A stretch of DNA of 64,000 nt. Origin: JAFGNV01 sp964612485. GTDB taxonomy: Bacteria > Chloroflexota > Anaerolineae > 4572-78 > J111. Numbering within the stretch: position 1 is the stretch's first letter; the number at the start of each line of letters is the position of its first letter. The stretch covers positions 1 to 64,000 of the forward strand of contig CAZTFF010000023.1 of the NCBI GenBank assembly GCA_964612485.1. The letters are read 5' to 3'. Below the pieces are notes generated by a model, which saw only the letters and a list, made by a program, of their open reading frames with translations, was not told the DNA's origin and did no database searches. A program made the translations under genes and the position numbers. This document shows positions 43,064-51,449 of the stretch, piece after piece.

Positions 43064-45250
43064 ATGGCTGTTAAAAAATTATCTCGCATTTTAATTATAG
43101 ACCCCATCGACGACGCGCCGCTGCGGGCCACGCTGGAAAAACAGTACGGCCTGGCGGTCAGCCATCAGGCCAATGGCCGCGCCGCCCTGCAATGGGTGAA
43201 AACCCGGCGGCCCGACCTGATCCTGCTCAACGCCGACCTGACCGACCCGCCCGCCGCCGCCCTGCTGAACGAATTGACCGCCCAGGGAACAGCCCCGCCC
43301 GTAGTGTTGATGGGCGCCAACGGCCAACCAGACCCCGGCCGCGCCGACCTGGATGACCCCCATATCATTGGCTGGATCAACCAGCCCTTTACCGCCGCCG
43401 ATCTGGCCGCCCTGATCCAATCGGTATTGGAGGTGCCGCTGCCCGGCCAGGACCGGCTGCTGGCCAAACGGGCCGAGCTGCTGGACATCAACGAGCAGCT
43501 AACCCACCGGGTTGAAGAGTTGGAAACCCTGTTTGAGATTGGTAAATCGGTCACGTCGTCGTTGGATCTGGAAGCGGTGCTGCGCCTGCTGGTGAGATCG
43601 GCGGTAAAATTAACCGGCGCCGACGAAGCCTACCTGCTGCTCATCGATGAAAGCAGCGGCGATTTGTATTTGCGGGCGCAGGCCAATTTGGGCATCGAAA
43701 AAACGCAGGAATTCCGCATCAAAGTGAACGATTCTATTTCCGGGCAGGTGATGCAAAGCGGCAAACCCATCCTGCTATCGCAAGATACCAACATTGTTAA
43801 ATTTAAAACCGGTTTAACCGTTTACTCCTTGCTGAACGTGCCGGTCAAAGTTGGAACCGAGGTTATTGGCGTGTTGGGCGTCAACAATCGCGTGCAAAAA
43901 CGGGCCTTCAACAAAGAGGATCAAAAACTGCTGTTTGCCCTGGCCGATTGGGCGGCCATTGCCATTCAAAATGCCCGGCTTTACGCCACCACCCGGGAAT
44001 TTGGCCGCGATCTGAAACTCATCAACCACGTCAGCCGGCTGGTCTCCAGCACGTTGGAAGTGGAGCAAATTCCCCGGCTGCTCATCCAGCGCACCGCCGA
44101 AATTTTCGAGGCTGAATGCGGCTCGCTGGCGCTGGTGGACGAAGATCAAGCGGCGGTGGTCTTTCAATCGGCCTACAACCACGACGGCCAGGAAATCAAA
44201 AGCATGCGGAATTTTATGCTGCCACTGGGCGAAGGCATTGTGGGCATTGTGGCCCAAACCGGCATTCCGCACCTGGTCAATGATACCCGGGAGCATCCCG
44301 GCTGGTCGCCGGTGGCCGACCGGCTGACGGGGTTTACCACTCGCAAGCTGGTGGCCGTGCCCTTGATTGCCGAGGGCGAGATCATCGGCGTGATGGAATT
44401 GCTCAACAAAAAGGAGGATGATTTTACCCAGCGGGATGTTGAATTACTCTCGCTGGTGGCGTCGTCGGCGGCCATCGCTATTCAGAATGCGCGCCAATAC
44501 GCCGCGCTCAAACAAACCAACGCCGCCCTGCGCGATGCTCAATCCCAACGCATTGCCGCCGAGCGGTGGGCTATTTTAGGCAAAGCCGCGGCCAACCTGG
44601 CCCACCGGATCAACAATACCACGGCGCTGGTGCCGGTGGCCACCCAGCACCTGGTAGAATTGCTGGCCCAGGTGGATATGCCGCCGGAGCTGCGCCGGGA
44701 GGTAGACGCCAAAATCGACCGGATTCAGCGCAACACGCTTTACACGGTTGATCTGGCGATGGCCCTGCTGCGCCGCTTCCGGGAAAAATCCACCGAAGCC
44801 CAGGATGTGAACGAGCTGGTAAAACAGGCCTTGGGAGCGGTTGAAATCCCCGGCAACGTCCGCGTTGTTTGCCATCTTGATCCTGAACTGACGCCGATCA
44901 CAACCAGCGATTTACTGGTGGATGTGTTTGTGGAGTTGATCACCAACGCCATTCGCGCCATGCAAAATCAAAAGGGCGTGCTGCGAATTGCCTCGTTCAA
45001 AGTGGGGGCGTGCGTATTGGTGCAGGTAACAGATAACGGCGCCGGCATTCCCCCCGACAAGTTTGATCAAATTTTTGATATATTTTTTACAACCAGCCCG
45101 CAGGGATTGGGATTTGGTTTGTGGTGGGTAAAAACTTTTCTTGAACAGCAAGGCGGCAAGATTACGGTAGAAAGCCGGCTGGGCGAAGGCACAAACTTTA
45201 CCGTCACCCTGCCGTGTAACCCGCCGCCATTGCATTCTTTGCAGGAATAA
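43064..45250 (+). CDS. GAF-domain histidine kinase with degenerate receiver domain
   Basis: A protein of 728 residues. The N-terminus is receiver-like (SRILIIDPIDDAPLR), but the phosphorylation position is Asn 56 (LILLNADL), so it is probably inert. Two GAF domains follow (about 150-310 and 320-490; LETLFEIGKSVTSSLDLEAV and LKLINHVSRLVSSTLEVEQI). The kinase core has the phospho-acceptor in NLAHRINNT and the ATP-binding motifs LITNAIRAM, VTDNGAGIPPDKFDQIF and LGFGLWWVK. No membrane segments, so it is cytosolic. It starts 3 bases after rtcA and precedes a receiver protein. Confidence 0.92.
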   Translation: MAVKKLSRILIIDPIDDAPLRATLEKQYGLAVSHQANGRAALQWVKTRRPDLILLNADLTDPPAAALLNELTAQGTAPPVVLMGANGQPDPGRADLDDPHIIGWINQPFTAADLAALIQSVLEVPLPGQDRLLAKRAELLDINEQLTHRVEELETLFEIGKSVTSSLDLEAVLRLLVRSAVKLTGADEAYLLLIDESSGDLYLRAQANLGIEKTQEFRIKVNDSISGQVMQSGKPILLSQDTNIVKFKTGLTVYSLLNVPVKVGTEVIGVLGVNNRVQKRAFNKEDQKLLFALADWAAIAIQNARLYATTREFGRDLKLINHVSRLVSSTLEVEQIPRLLIQRTAEIFEAECGSLALVDEDQAAVVFQSAYNHDGQEIKSMRNFMLPLGEGIVGIVAQTGIPHLVNDTREHPGWSPVADRLTGFTTRKLVAVPLIAEGEIIGVMELLNKKEDDFTQRDVELLSLVASSAAIAIQNARQYAALKQTNAALRDAQSQRIAAERWAILGKAAANLAHRINNTTALVPVATQHLVELLAQVDMPPELRREVDAKIDRIQRNTLYTVDLAMALLRRFREKSTEAQDVNELVKQALGAVEIPGNVRVVCHLDPELTPITTSDLLVDVFVELITNAIRAMQNQKGVLRIASFKVGACVLVQVTDNGAGIPPDKFDQIFDIFFTTSPQGLGFGLWWVKTFLEQQGGKITVESRLGEGTNFTVTLPCNPPPLHSLQE

Positions 45251-45304
45251 GGTAAGATGGCGGGGAAATTTTTCAACAAGAACTTTAGCAGAAAGCTCTG
45301 AGCG

Positions 45305-45802
45305 ATGAATAAACGAATTTTAGTAGTAGATGATGTACCCGATTGGCAAGCCACCTTGCGCGAAGCCTTGAACCAGGAGTATGAGGTGGAGACGGTTGAT
45401 AATTACCAGTCCGCGATGGAAATAATCCAGAAACGCGCCGCCGAATTGGTGATTGTTGATTTGCGTCTCAGCCCCACCGATGAGAGCGACCGCCAGGGGA
45501 TGGAACTGCTCAAACAATTGGCCCGGCACCGGGTTAACGCCATTGTGCTCACCGGCTACGCCGATAAAACCTTGCAATCAGAGGCCGAAGAACAATATGA
45601 AGCCTTTGATTTTATCGACAAAAGCACCCTGGGCAGAAATTTGCAGCGCCTGCGAGATGTGGTGCATGAAGCGTTCAGCATTCTGGAGCGCAAGCAGGCC
45701 GAAAAAGACGAGTCTATCAAAAAGGCCAGCGCGTTTCAAACCGTTACCTTCAGCCCCGATCTTTCCAGTTGGCCGATCCGCAGATATCGGAAGAAAAAGT
45801 AA
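45305..45802 (+). CDS. Response regulator receiver protein
   Basis: A protein of 165 residues with a receiver domain (ILVVDDVPDW, phosphorylated Asp in LVIVDLRLS, VLTGYAD, DKSTLG) and a basic tail (WPIRRYRKKK). It has no recognised output domain. It lies 54 bases after the histidine kinase gene and is the likely partner. The tail might contact nucleic acid. Confidence 0.92.
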   Translation: MNKRILVVDDVPDWQATLREALNQEYEVETVDNYQSAMEIIQKRAAELVIVDLRLSPTDESDRQGMELLKQLARHRVNAIVLTGYADKTLQSEAEEQYEAFDFIDKSTLGRNLQRLRDVVHEAFSILERKQAEKDESIKKASAFQTVTFSPDLSSWPIRRYRKKK

Positions 45803-45831
45803 ATCTGTAGACAATCATTGCGAGACATCCT

Positions 45832-46572
45832 ATGAGCTTGAGCTTGAGTTTTGAAGGCATTGTTTTACTGCTTTTTTTTATTGCCCCGGGGTTTTTGTTC
45901 ACCCGCACCTATACCGCCTTTCGCCCCCGGTATTACACCGCGCCCAATGCCTTTACCCAATTTGTGCTGGCCATTGTGGGCAGCGCCATCATCCATGCCA
46001 CCCTGTTCACCGGCATAGCCATTGGATTTTTTGGCTACCGGCTGCTCACCGGCAATACCATTTATCTCAGAACGATTTTCGATCCGGCCATTCCCTTCAC
46101 CAACTACCCTTTGTCGATGTTGGCCTTCTACCTGTTTATCTTTTTGGCCTATCTGGGGCTAAGTTTGATTCTGGCCCGCCGTTTTGCCATATTTTTGGGG
46201 TTTCATACCGCTTCTCGCCGGCCAAAGTGGTGGACGTTCTTACTGGGTCAGGACCCGCCCGAATCCTTTTTACTGTGGCACACCATGCTGCAGATCGAGC
46301 CATTCCAGCAAGATTTGATCCCGCCCTACCTGACCGTGCAATTGCGAAGCGGTGAATATTTGGAAGGCGAACTCTACCGCATGCGCCTGGTGGGAGATGC
46401 CGACAATACGGTTGAACTGGCCCTGCGCAATATTTCCCGCCGGGCTGCGCCCCCAAAAGAGACGGGCCAGGCTAAAAAGAACGTCTCAAATTTGGAACCT
46501 TTACCAAATCAGGTTATTCTACTCAAGTCCACCGACATTCTCTGGATCACCCGCAACGAGCAGCCGCGTTAA
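45832..46572 (+). CDS. Membrane protein, DUF6338-like
   Basis: A protein of 246 residues. Three to four membrane segments fill the N-terminal half (GIVLLLFFIAPGFLFTRTY, AIVGSAIIHATLFTGIAIGF, MLAFYLFIFLAYLGLSLIL). A soluble C-terminal domain follows with LTVQLRSGEYLEGEL, an SH3-like strand pattern, and a conserved-looking WITR near the end. The PGF-x-x-x-R start and layout resemble the DUF6338 family, but I am not certain. It follows the receiver gene by 29 bases. Function unknown. Confidence 0.7.
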   Translation: MSLSLSFEGIVLLLFFIAPGFLFTRTYTAFRPRYYTAPNAFTQFVLAIVGSAIIHATLFTGIAIGFFGYRLLTGNTIYLRTIFDPAIPFTNYPLSMLAFYLFIFLAYLGLSLILARRFAIFLGFHTASRRPKWWTFLLGQDPPESFLLWHTMLQIEPFQQDLIPPYLTVQLRSGEYLEGELYRMRLVGDADNTVELALRNISRRAAPPKETGQAKKNVSNLEPLPNQVILLKSTDILWITRNEQPR

Positions 46573-46609
46573 CCCCCATTTATTCGAATTTTAGCGGCTG
46601 ACGCAGTAT

Positions 46610-46680
46610 AAAATCCGCGAAGTTGCGCGAAGACACGCTAAGTTTTTTCTTCGCGTTACTTGTTGGCTTTAGCGGATTCT
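46610..46680. repeat. CGCGAAG intergenic repeat with outer inverted arms
   Basis: Direct copies of GCGCGAAG/CGCGAAG, an AAGTTTTTTC run and a complementary CTTCGCG fill the gap, with outer arms AATCCGC and GCGGATT. It belongs in style to the other short palindromic intergenic elements in the window. Confidence 0.5.
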
Positions 46681-46750
46681 GGAAGATGAAACGTGTTTTT
46701 GCCGTTGGCTGGATTTTGTGATTCTAAAATCCTACAAGGAATTAAGATTT

Positions 46751-47674
46751 ATGTTTGAAGTTGTTTTTCTGGGCACCTCCGCCTCCGCGCCGTCCATTCA
46801 ACGGGGACTCTCGGCCAATATGGTCATCTATCGCGAATACCGCTTTTTGATCGACTGCGGCGAGGGGACCCAGCGCCAGATTTTGCGCAGCGGCCTGGGC
46901 TTTAAACGCTTAAACAAAATATTGTTAACCCACAGCCATCTGGACCATATTTTGGGCCTGGGCGGATTGGTCTCAACCTTCAGCCGGTGGGAGGCCATCG
47001 ACACCATGGAGATTTACGGCGGTAAATCGACCCTGGCCCGGGTTAAAGACCTGCTGCTGAAAGTGGTTCTCCGCACCGACAAGCTGGCCATGAACCTGAA
47101 ATTTATTCCCCTCAAGCCCGGCCTGATCTTTGAAGATAACAGCTTTCAACTCAGCGCCTTCCCGGTCACGCATCGCGGCGCCGATTGTTTTGGTTTTCTG
47201 TTTGAGGAAAAAGTACGCCGGCCCTTCTTAAATGAGAAAGCCGAGGCCCTGGGCGTGCCCGTTGGCCCGGAACGGCGTCAGTTGGTGGCCGGCCAGGCGG
47301 TCACGCTGCCCGATGGCCGAACCATTCAACCGGATGACGTGCTGGGCCCGGAAATTGCCGGGGCCAAATTGGTTTTTGTGGGAGATACCGGCCGGACCGA
47401 TGATCTGGTGGACGTGGCTCAAAACGCCGATGCCCTGATCATCGAATCCACTTATCTTGATGTGGAAGCCGAAATGGCCAACCGCTTTGGCCACATCACC
47501 GCGGCCCAGGCCGCCCGGCTGGCCCGGCAGGCCAACGTAAAGCACCTGTACCTGACCCACCTTTCCCGCCGCTACCGGGACGAAGACGTGCAAAAAGAAG
47601 CGCAGGCTATTTTTCCCCATACCACCGTCGCTCACGATTTTGATCGGATCAAGGTGGCGCGCGAAAAGAAATGA
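46751..47674 (+). CDS. rnz: Ribonuclease Z
   Basis: Removes the 3' trailer of tRNA precursors (EC 3.1.26.11), a metallo-beta-lactamase-fold enzyme of 307 residues. It shows FLGTSASAPS at the start, DCGEGTQRQILRSGL, the metal motif LTHSHLDHILGLGG (H-x-H-x-D-H), then HRGADCFGFLFEE, VFVGDTGRTDDLV and the late GHITAAQAA and YLTHLSRRY metal/phosphate ligands. The ATG at 46751 follows AAGGAATTAAG; an in-frame extension to 46718 is less likely. It is followed 9 bases later by rsmG. Confidence 0.93.
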   Translation: MFEVVFLGTSASAPSIQRGLSANMVIYREYRFLIDCGEGTQRQILRSGLGFKRLNKILLTHSHLDHILGLGGLVSTFSRWEAIDTMEIYGGKSTLARVKDLLLKVVLRTDKLAMNLKFIPLKPGLIFEDNSFQLSAFPVTHRGADCFGFLFEEKVRRPFLNEKAEALGVPVGPERRQLVAGQAVTLPDGRTIQPDDVLGPEIAGAKLVFVGDTGRTDDLVDVAQNADALIIESTYLDVEAEMANRFGHITAAQAARLARQANVKHLYLTHLSRRYRDEDVQKEAQAIFPHTTVAHDFDRIKVAREKK

Positions 47675-47683
47675 GCTACTCCC

Positions 47684-48394
47684 GTGCCAGGATTTTTTCA
47701 AGAAGCACAACAATTTGATCTTTCCCTCACCCCGGCCCAGCAGCAGGCGTTTGAGTCCTACAGCCGGGAACTCATTGCCTGGAATCAAAAAGTAAACCTC
47801 ACCCGCATTGTTGAGCCGGACGAAATTACCGTCAAACATTTTTTGGATTCATTGTCCATCTATCCCCATTTGCCGGAATTACCGCCTGATTTTTCGCTGA
47901 TCGATGTGGGCAGCGGGGCCGGTTTCCCCGGCTTGCCCCTGAAACTTGTGCTGCCGCAGATGAGATTGACCCTGCTGGAGTCAACCGGCAAAAAAACCAC
48001 CTTTTTACAGCATATTGTCGATGTGTTGGACTTAACCGGGGTGAGCGTGGTGACCGCGCGGGCCGAAACGGCCGGGCAGCAGCCCGCGCACCGGCAGCGG
48101 TACGATGTGGCCGTAGCCCGCGCCGTGGCCGCCCTGCCGGTGCTGGCCGAGTATACCCTGCCGCTGGTCAACGTGGGCGGCTGGGTGCTGGTTCAAAAAG
48201 GCCGCCATCCTGCCGCTGAGGTGAAGGATGCGGCCAATGCGTTGGGTATTCTAGGCGGCAAAGTGCAAAATGTAATTTCCCTGCACGTTCCCGGCCTGGA
48301 TGCCAAGCGGCATCTCATCATTATCCACAAACAGAAACCTACGCCCCGGCAATATCCCCGCCGGCCCGGATTGCCGGCTAAAAAACCCTTGTAA
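47684..48394 (+). CDS. rsmG: 16S rRNA (guanine-N7) methyltransferase RsmG
   Basis: SAM-dependent methyltransferase of 236 residues that modifies G527 of 16S rRNA. The SAM motif is IDVGSGAGFPGLPLKLVLP, followed by LLESTGKKTTFL and VARAVAALPVL. The C-terminus (RQYPRRPGLPAKKPL) matches the family end. It starts with GTG at 47684 and is coupled to rnz. It is the last housekeeping gene before the AT-rich island. Confidence 0.94.
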   Translation: MPGFFQEAQQFDLSLTPAQQQAFESYSRELIAWNQKVNLTRIVEPDEITVKHFLDSLSIYPHLPELPPDFSLIDVGSGAGFPGLPLKLVLPQMRLTLLESTGKKTTFLQHIVDVLDLTGVSVVTARAETAGQQPAHRQRYDVAVARAVAALPVLAEYTLPLVNVGGWVLVQKGRHPAAEVKDAANALGILGGKVQNVISLHVPGLDAKRHLIIIHKQKPTPRQYPRRPGLPAKKPL

Positions 48395-48533
48395 CAAAAA
48401 TGAATCACTTTGTGTTATGTGCAGAATTTTATTATCAACCGAACAAGTGTTCAAAACTGCTTCGTTGTTTGGTTTAATGGGAATTAAGCTATAAAATAAA
48501 TGAGGAATAACGTTCCTACGAAAGATACCATAA

Positions 48534-49892
48534 ATGCCCAAAAGTGATTTGCCGTTTGGTAGTGAATTTTCTCCAAATCAAGTTGATTTACCTACCGTAC
48601 TGGAATTAATGGCCCGGCATCTGGGAGACAAAACTGGTTTTGAGAAGGCCATCAAAGATGCCTTCTTCAAGGATAACAAAACCAGTGAACGGAATAAACA
48701 AAAACTCGCAATGAATCTCAGGCTCAGCTTGAAGGCCTATCAGGTTATCGATGAGAATATTCAGTTCACCGAATTTGGCGAGTTGTTGTATCGACTTCGG
48801 GATGTGGATGAGAATTTATATACTGAACTTGCCAAACATATTCTGCTCAATTTGCACGGCCTAACTTTAGTGCAATGCGTGCAGGATATAGAAGCTTCCG
48901 GTGAAAAAGTTGATCTCGTAAAACTGCGTGAATGGTTACAAGAACGGGGTATTCATTTCCCTCGAGGTGGCAAGCACCCAAGTATGATGCGGTTGTGGTT
49001 AGAAAAGGCAGGTGTCTTTACCAAAAGATGGCGTGTCAATGAAGCAAGACTAATTCAGCTTACCGGTATTGATTCTGAGGAACTCGATGCTCTGGCTCAG
49101 TTAACACCGGAACAGAAGGCATATATTAAATCGTTGGTAAATCAGGGGGAACAAGAGTCGTATTTTTCCAATGACATTGAACAACTTGCATCTGCTGCTT
49201 ATGGCGTAAAGTTTAATGAAAAAATGCTTCCCAAGACGGTTTTGTATCCCCTCAGAGATGCAGGTTATATAACTTTGGAACGGGGGACGAAATCTCCCGG
49301 ACGAGGCGCAAAACCATTCCTTGTTTATCCTACTGAAAAGCTAAAGCGAGAAGTAGTTTTACCTGTTTTGAAACAACTTGAGCAACAAGTTCATTCAGAT
49401 TTAAGGCCTTTGTTGCGTAAGCCTTTGTCGGAGATACTCAATGAACTGAATGACAAAAATACACACATCCGGGGTTTGGCATTGGAGGCTTTAGCTTTCA
49501 AACTTATGCGTATCATAGATCTTGATTATGTGGCAACAAGATTGCGTGGTAGTATGACAGGTGGCGCTGAGGTAGATTTGATTTTTGAGTCAAGCAGGTT
49601 GGTGTTTTCCAGGTGGCAAATACAATGTAAGAATACTTCCAGCGTTCGGTTAGACGATGTGGCTAAAGAAGTTGGTTTGATGGCGTACTTTGGCTCGAAA
49701 GTCGCAGTAATCACAAGCCTGGGAGATGTCAGTGAGGAGGCTCAGAAGTATGCAGAATTAGTCCGTAATGAATATGGGAAGCAAGTGATTCTCATTGAAT
49801 GCAAGGATATAGAAGATATAGCAAACGGGGTTAGAGTATTCCCACATATATTGGAAAGTCAAATCCCTTTCGTACTAACACAGGCAATATGA
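48534..49892 (+). CDS. Restriction endonuclease-like protein with PD-(D/E)XK core
   Basis: A protein of 452 residues. Residues of about 1-330 are helical and charged, with winged-helix-like segments (ENLYTELAKHILLNLHGLTL, TVLYPLRDAGYITLERG), probably DNA recognition. The C-terminal 130 residues carry a PD-(D/E)XK nuclease: GGAEVDLIFESS and RWQIQCKNTSS supply the acidic residue and Q-x-K, as in Mrr-like enzymes. The ATG at 48534 has only a weak ribosome site. It is the first gene of an AT-rich three-gene group with a PLD nuclease and a partial methyltransferase. A restriction role is likely but its partner is broken. Confidence 0.8.
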   Translation: MPKSDLPFGSEFSPNQVDLPTVLELMARHLGDKTGFEKAIKDAFFKDNKTSERNKQKLAMNLRLSLKAYQVIDENIQFTEFGELLYRLRDVDENLYTELAKHILLNLHGLTLVQCVQDIEASGEKVDLVKLREWLQERGIHFPRGGKHPSMMRLWLEKAGVFTKRWRVNEARLIQLTGIDSEELDALAQLTPEQKAYIKSLVNQGEQESYFSNDIEQLASAAYGVKFNEKMLPKTVLYPLRDAGYITLERGTKSPGRGAKPFLVYPTEKLKREVVLPVLKQLEQQVHSDLRPLLRKPLSEILNELNDKNTHIRGLALEALAFKLMRIIDLDYVATRLRGSMTGGAEVDLIFESSRLVFSRWQIQCKNTSSVRLDDVAKEVGLMAYFGSKVAVITSLGDVSEEAQKYAELVRNEYGKQVILIECKDIEDIANGVRVFPHILESQIPFVLTQAI

Positions 49893-49896
49893 GCTT

Positions 49897-50760
49897 ATGA
49901 TTGAATTATATCGAAGTCCCTGGAGACATCAGTTCGAAAGAGCCTTGGATGATGTAAGAGATCAACTCATAATAACAGCACCGTATATTAAGAAATCTGA
50001 GGCAGAGTATGTCTGTGATCGTTTGCTATCTGGGGACTCAAATAACAAGCCTTATGTGCGCATCATAACTGATTTGAGAACTGAGAGCGTTTTGGGTGGC
50101 TCTCTCGATATGGATGCATTAAAAATATTCCATAACTCAGCGAGCAATTCAGAAATAATAACACTTCCACATCTTCACGCAAAAGTCTATGTTTTTGATA
50201 CTTCATTAGCTGTTGTAGGTTCTGCTAACCTCACTCGCTCTGGACTTGACTCCAATTACGAATACGGTGTTGGGATCCGAGATCCTGTTTTAGTGAATCG
50301 CATCAAAACTGACATTGATGCATATGCCCGGATTGGTAACATTCTTCACCGAGACCAGATCGAAGATCTATCTCAAGTTGCTGAAGAAGTATCTGCTGAA
50401 TATCGTAATGTTCAAAGGTCAGCCGTAACTTCAGCCAAAGAGAGGTTTGATCAAAAACTAAAAAATGCAAATATCAGGTTTGCCGAAGCACTCGTTGGTA
50501 CGAGGTCAGCCCATAGTCTTTATTCAGAAGCCATATTGTATGTTTTGTCAAAAGGACCATTACCAACTCGGCAACTAAATCAGCACATACAACAACTATT
50601 ACCTGACCTTTGTAATGATTCGGAAGAGTTGATAATCAATGGCAAAAGATTCGGGAAAGCATGGAAACATGACGTTCGGAATGCTCAGGTGTACTTAAGG
50701 AGAAAAGGTTCGATTGTGCGTGATGATGGATGCTGGCATCTTGTATCCAATAATGAATAA
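49897..50760 (+). CDS. PLD-family nuclease with C-terminal winged helix
   Basis: A protein of 287 residues. The single phospholipase D motif is HAKVYVFDTSLAVVGSANLT (H-x-K-x4-D), so it should work as a dimer like BfiI/NgoFVII-type restriction enzymes. The C-terminal 90 residues (YSEAILYVLSKGPLPTRQLN and VYLRRKGSIVRDDGCWHL) look like an Mrr-N-type winged helix. It starts 4 bases after the PD-(D/E)XK gene and overlaps the methyltransferase remnant by 8 bases. Both nuclease genes look intact. Confidence 0.83.
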   Translation: MIELYRSPWRHQFERALDDVRDQLIITAPYIKKSEAEYVCDRLLSGDSNNKPYVRIITDLRTESVLGGSLDMDALKIFHNSASNSEIITLPHLHAKVYVFDTSLAVVGSANLTRSGLDSNYEYGVGIRDPVLVNRIKTDIDAYARIGNILHRDQIEDLSQVAEEVSAEYRNVQRSAVTSAKERFDQKLKNANIRFAEALVGTRSAHSLYSEAILYVLSKGPLPTRQLNQHIQQLLPDLCNDSEELIINGKRFGKAWKHDVRNAQVYLRRKGSIVRDDGCWHLVSNNE

Positions 50761-51388
50761 CGGACTACCTAAAAACTATGATTTGCTCAAGAACGGCTAC
50801 AAAGCCAAAAAGCGGCCTTCCGGGCACGACATCAGCGAGAAATTCTCCGTCAACAATAAAGCCGCGATCCCTCCCAATTTGATAGCATTGCCAAATACTG
50901 AAAGTAATAGTTATTATTTAAGGTATTGTGCCACTCACGGTATTAAACCACATCCGGCACGTTATCCAGCCGGATTACCGGAATATTTTATTCGAATGCT
51001 GACAGAAAAAGGTGATTTGGTTGTCGATCCTTTTGCCGGTAGTTGTGTAACCGGAGAAGTAGCAGAGAAATTGAACCGCAATTGGATATGTGTTGATACG
51101 GTTGAAGAATACTTAGAGGCCGCACAAGGTAGGTTCAACGAAGACAATCTCAGAACTAATGGTTCACAAGAAGAAGTATATTATAAAATCCCACGCCCCG
51201 GTTTATTATGGGATGATGAGGAAGACGATGAACCCTTACCAGAGGATGGAGGACGTAAACGACCAAAAAAACGTAAAGAAACATTATCCCCACCTGAAAC
51301 TGAAGTTATGGAAGAAAATCAAGAAACTGAACAATCAATAGTTCAATATAGGCTATTAGAAAAAGCCGATTCTAATTACGATGAATAG
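50753..51388 (+). pseudogene. Partial DNA methyltransferase lacking the catalytic half
   Basis: A 211-codon frame equal to the C-terminal half of an N4-cytosine/N6-adenine methyltransferase. The SAM-binding motif DPFAGSCVTGEVAEKLNRNW is clear, preceded by KRPSGHDISEKF and HPARYPAGLPEYFIRML, which match the second half of beta-class enzymes. The catalytic SPPY/DPPY motif precedes this region in that class and is absent. Upstream sequence is the PLD gene, so no hidden first half remains. The ATG at 50753 overlaps the PLD stop. The C-terminal 60 residues are acidic and low-complexity. It may be a deletion remnant or, less likely, a split or regulatory methyltransferase-like protein. Confidence 0.72.
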
Positions 51389-51449
51389 AAGCAACGCTTG
51401 TCTTCTCCAAAAATACACCCAACAATAACAAATTCATATCTGCCTGACT

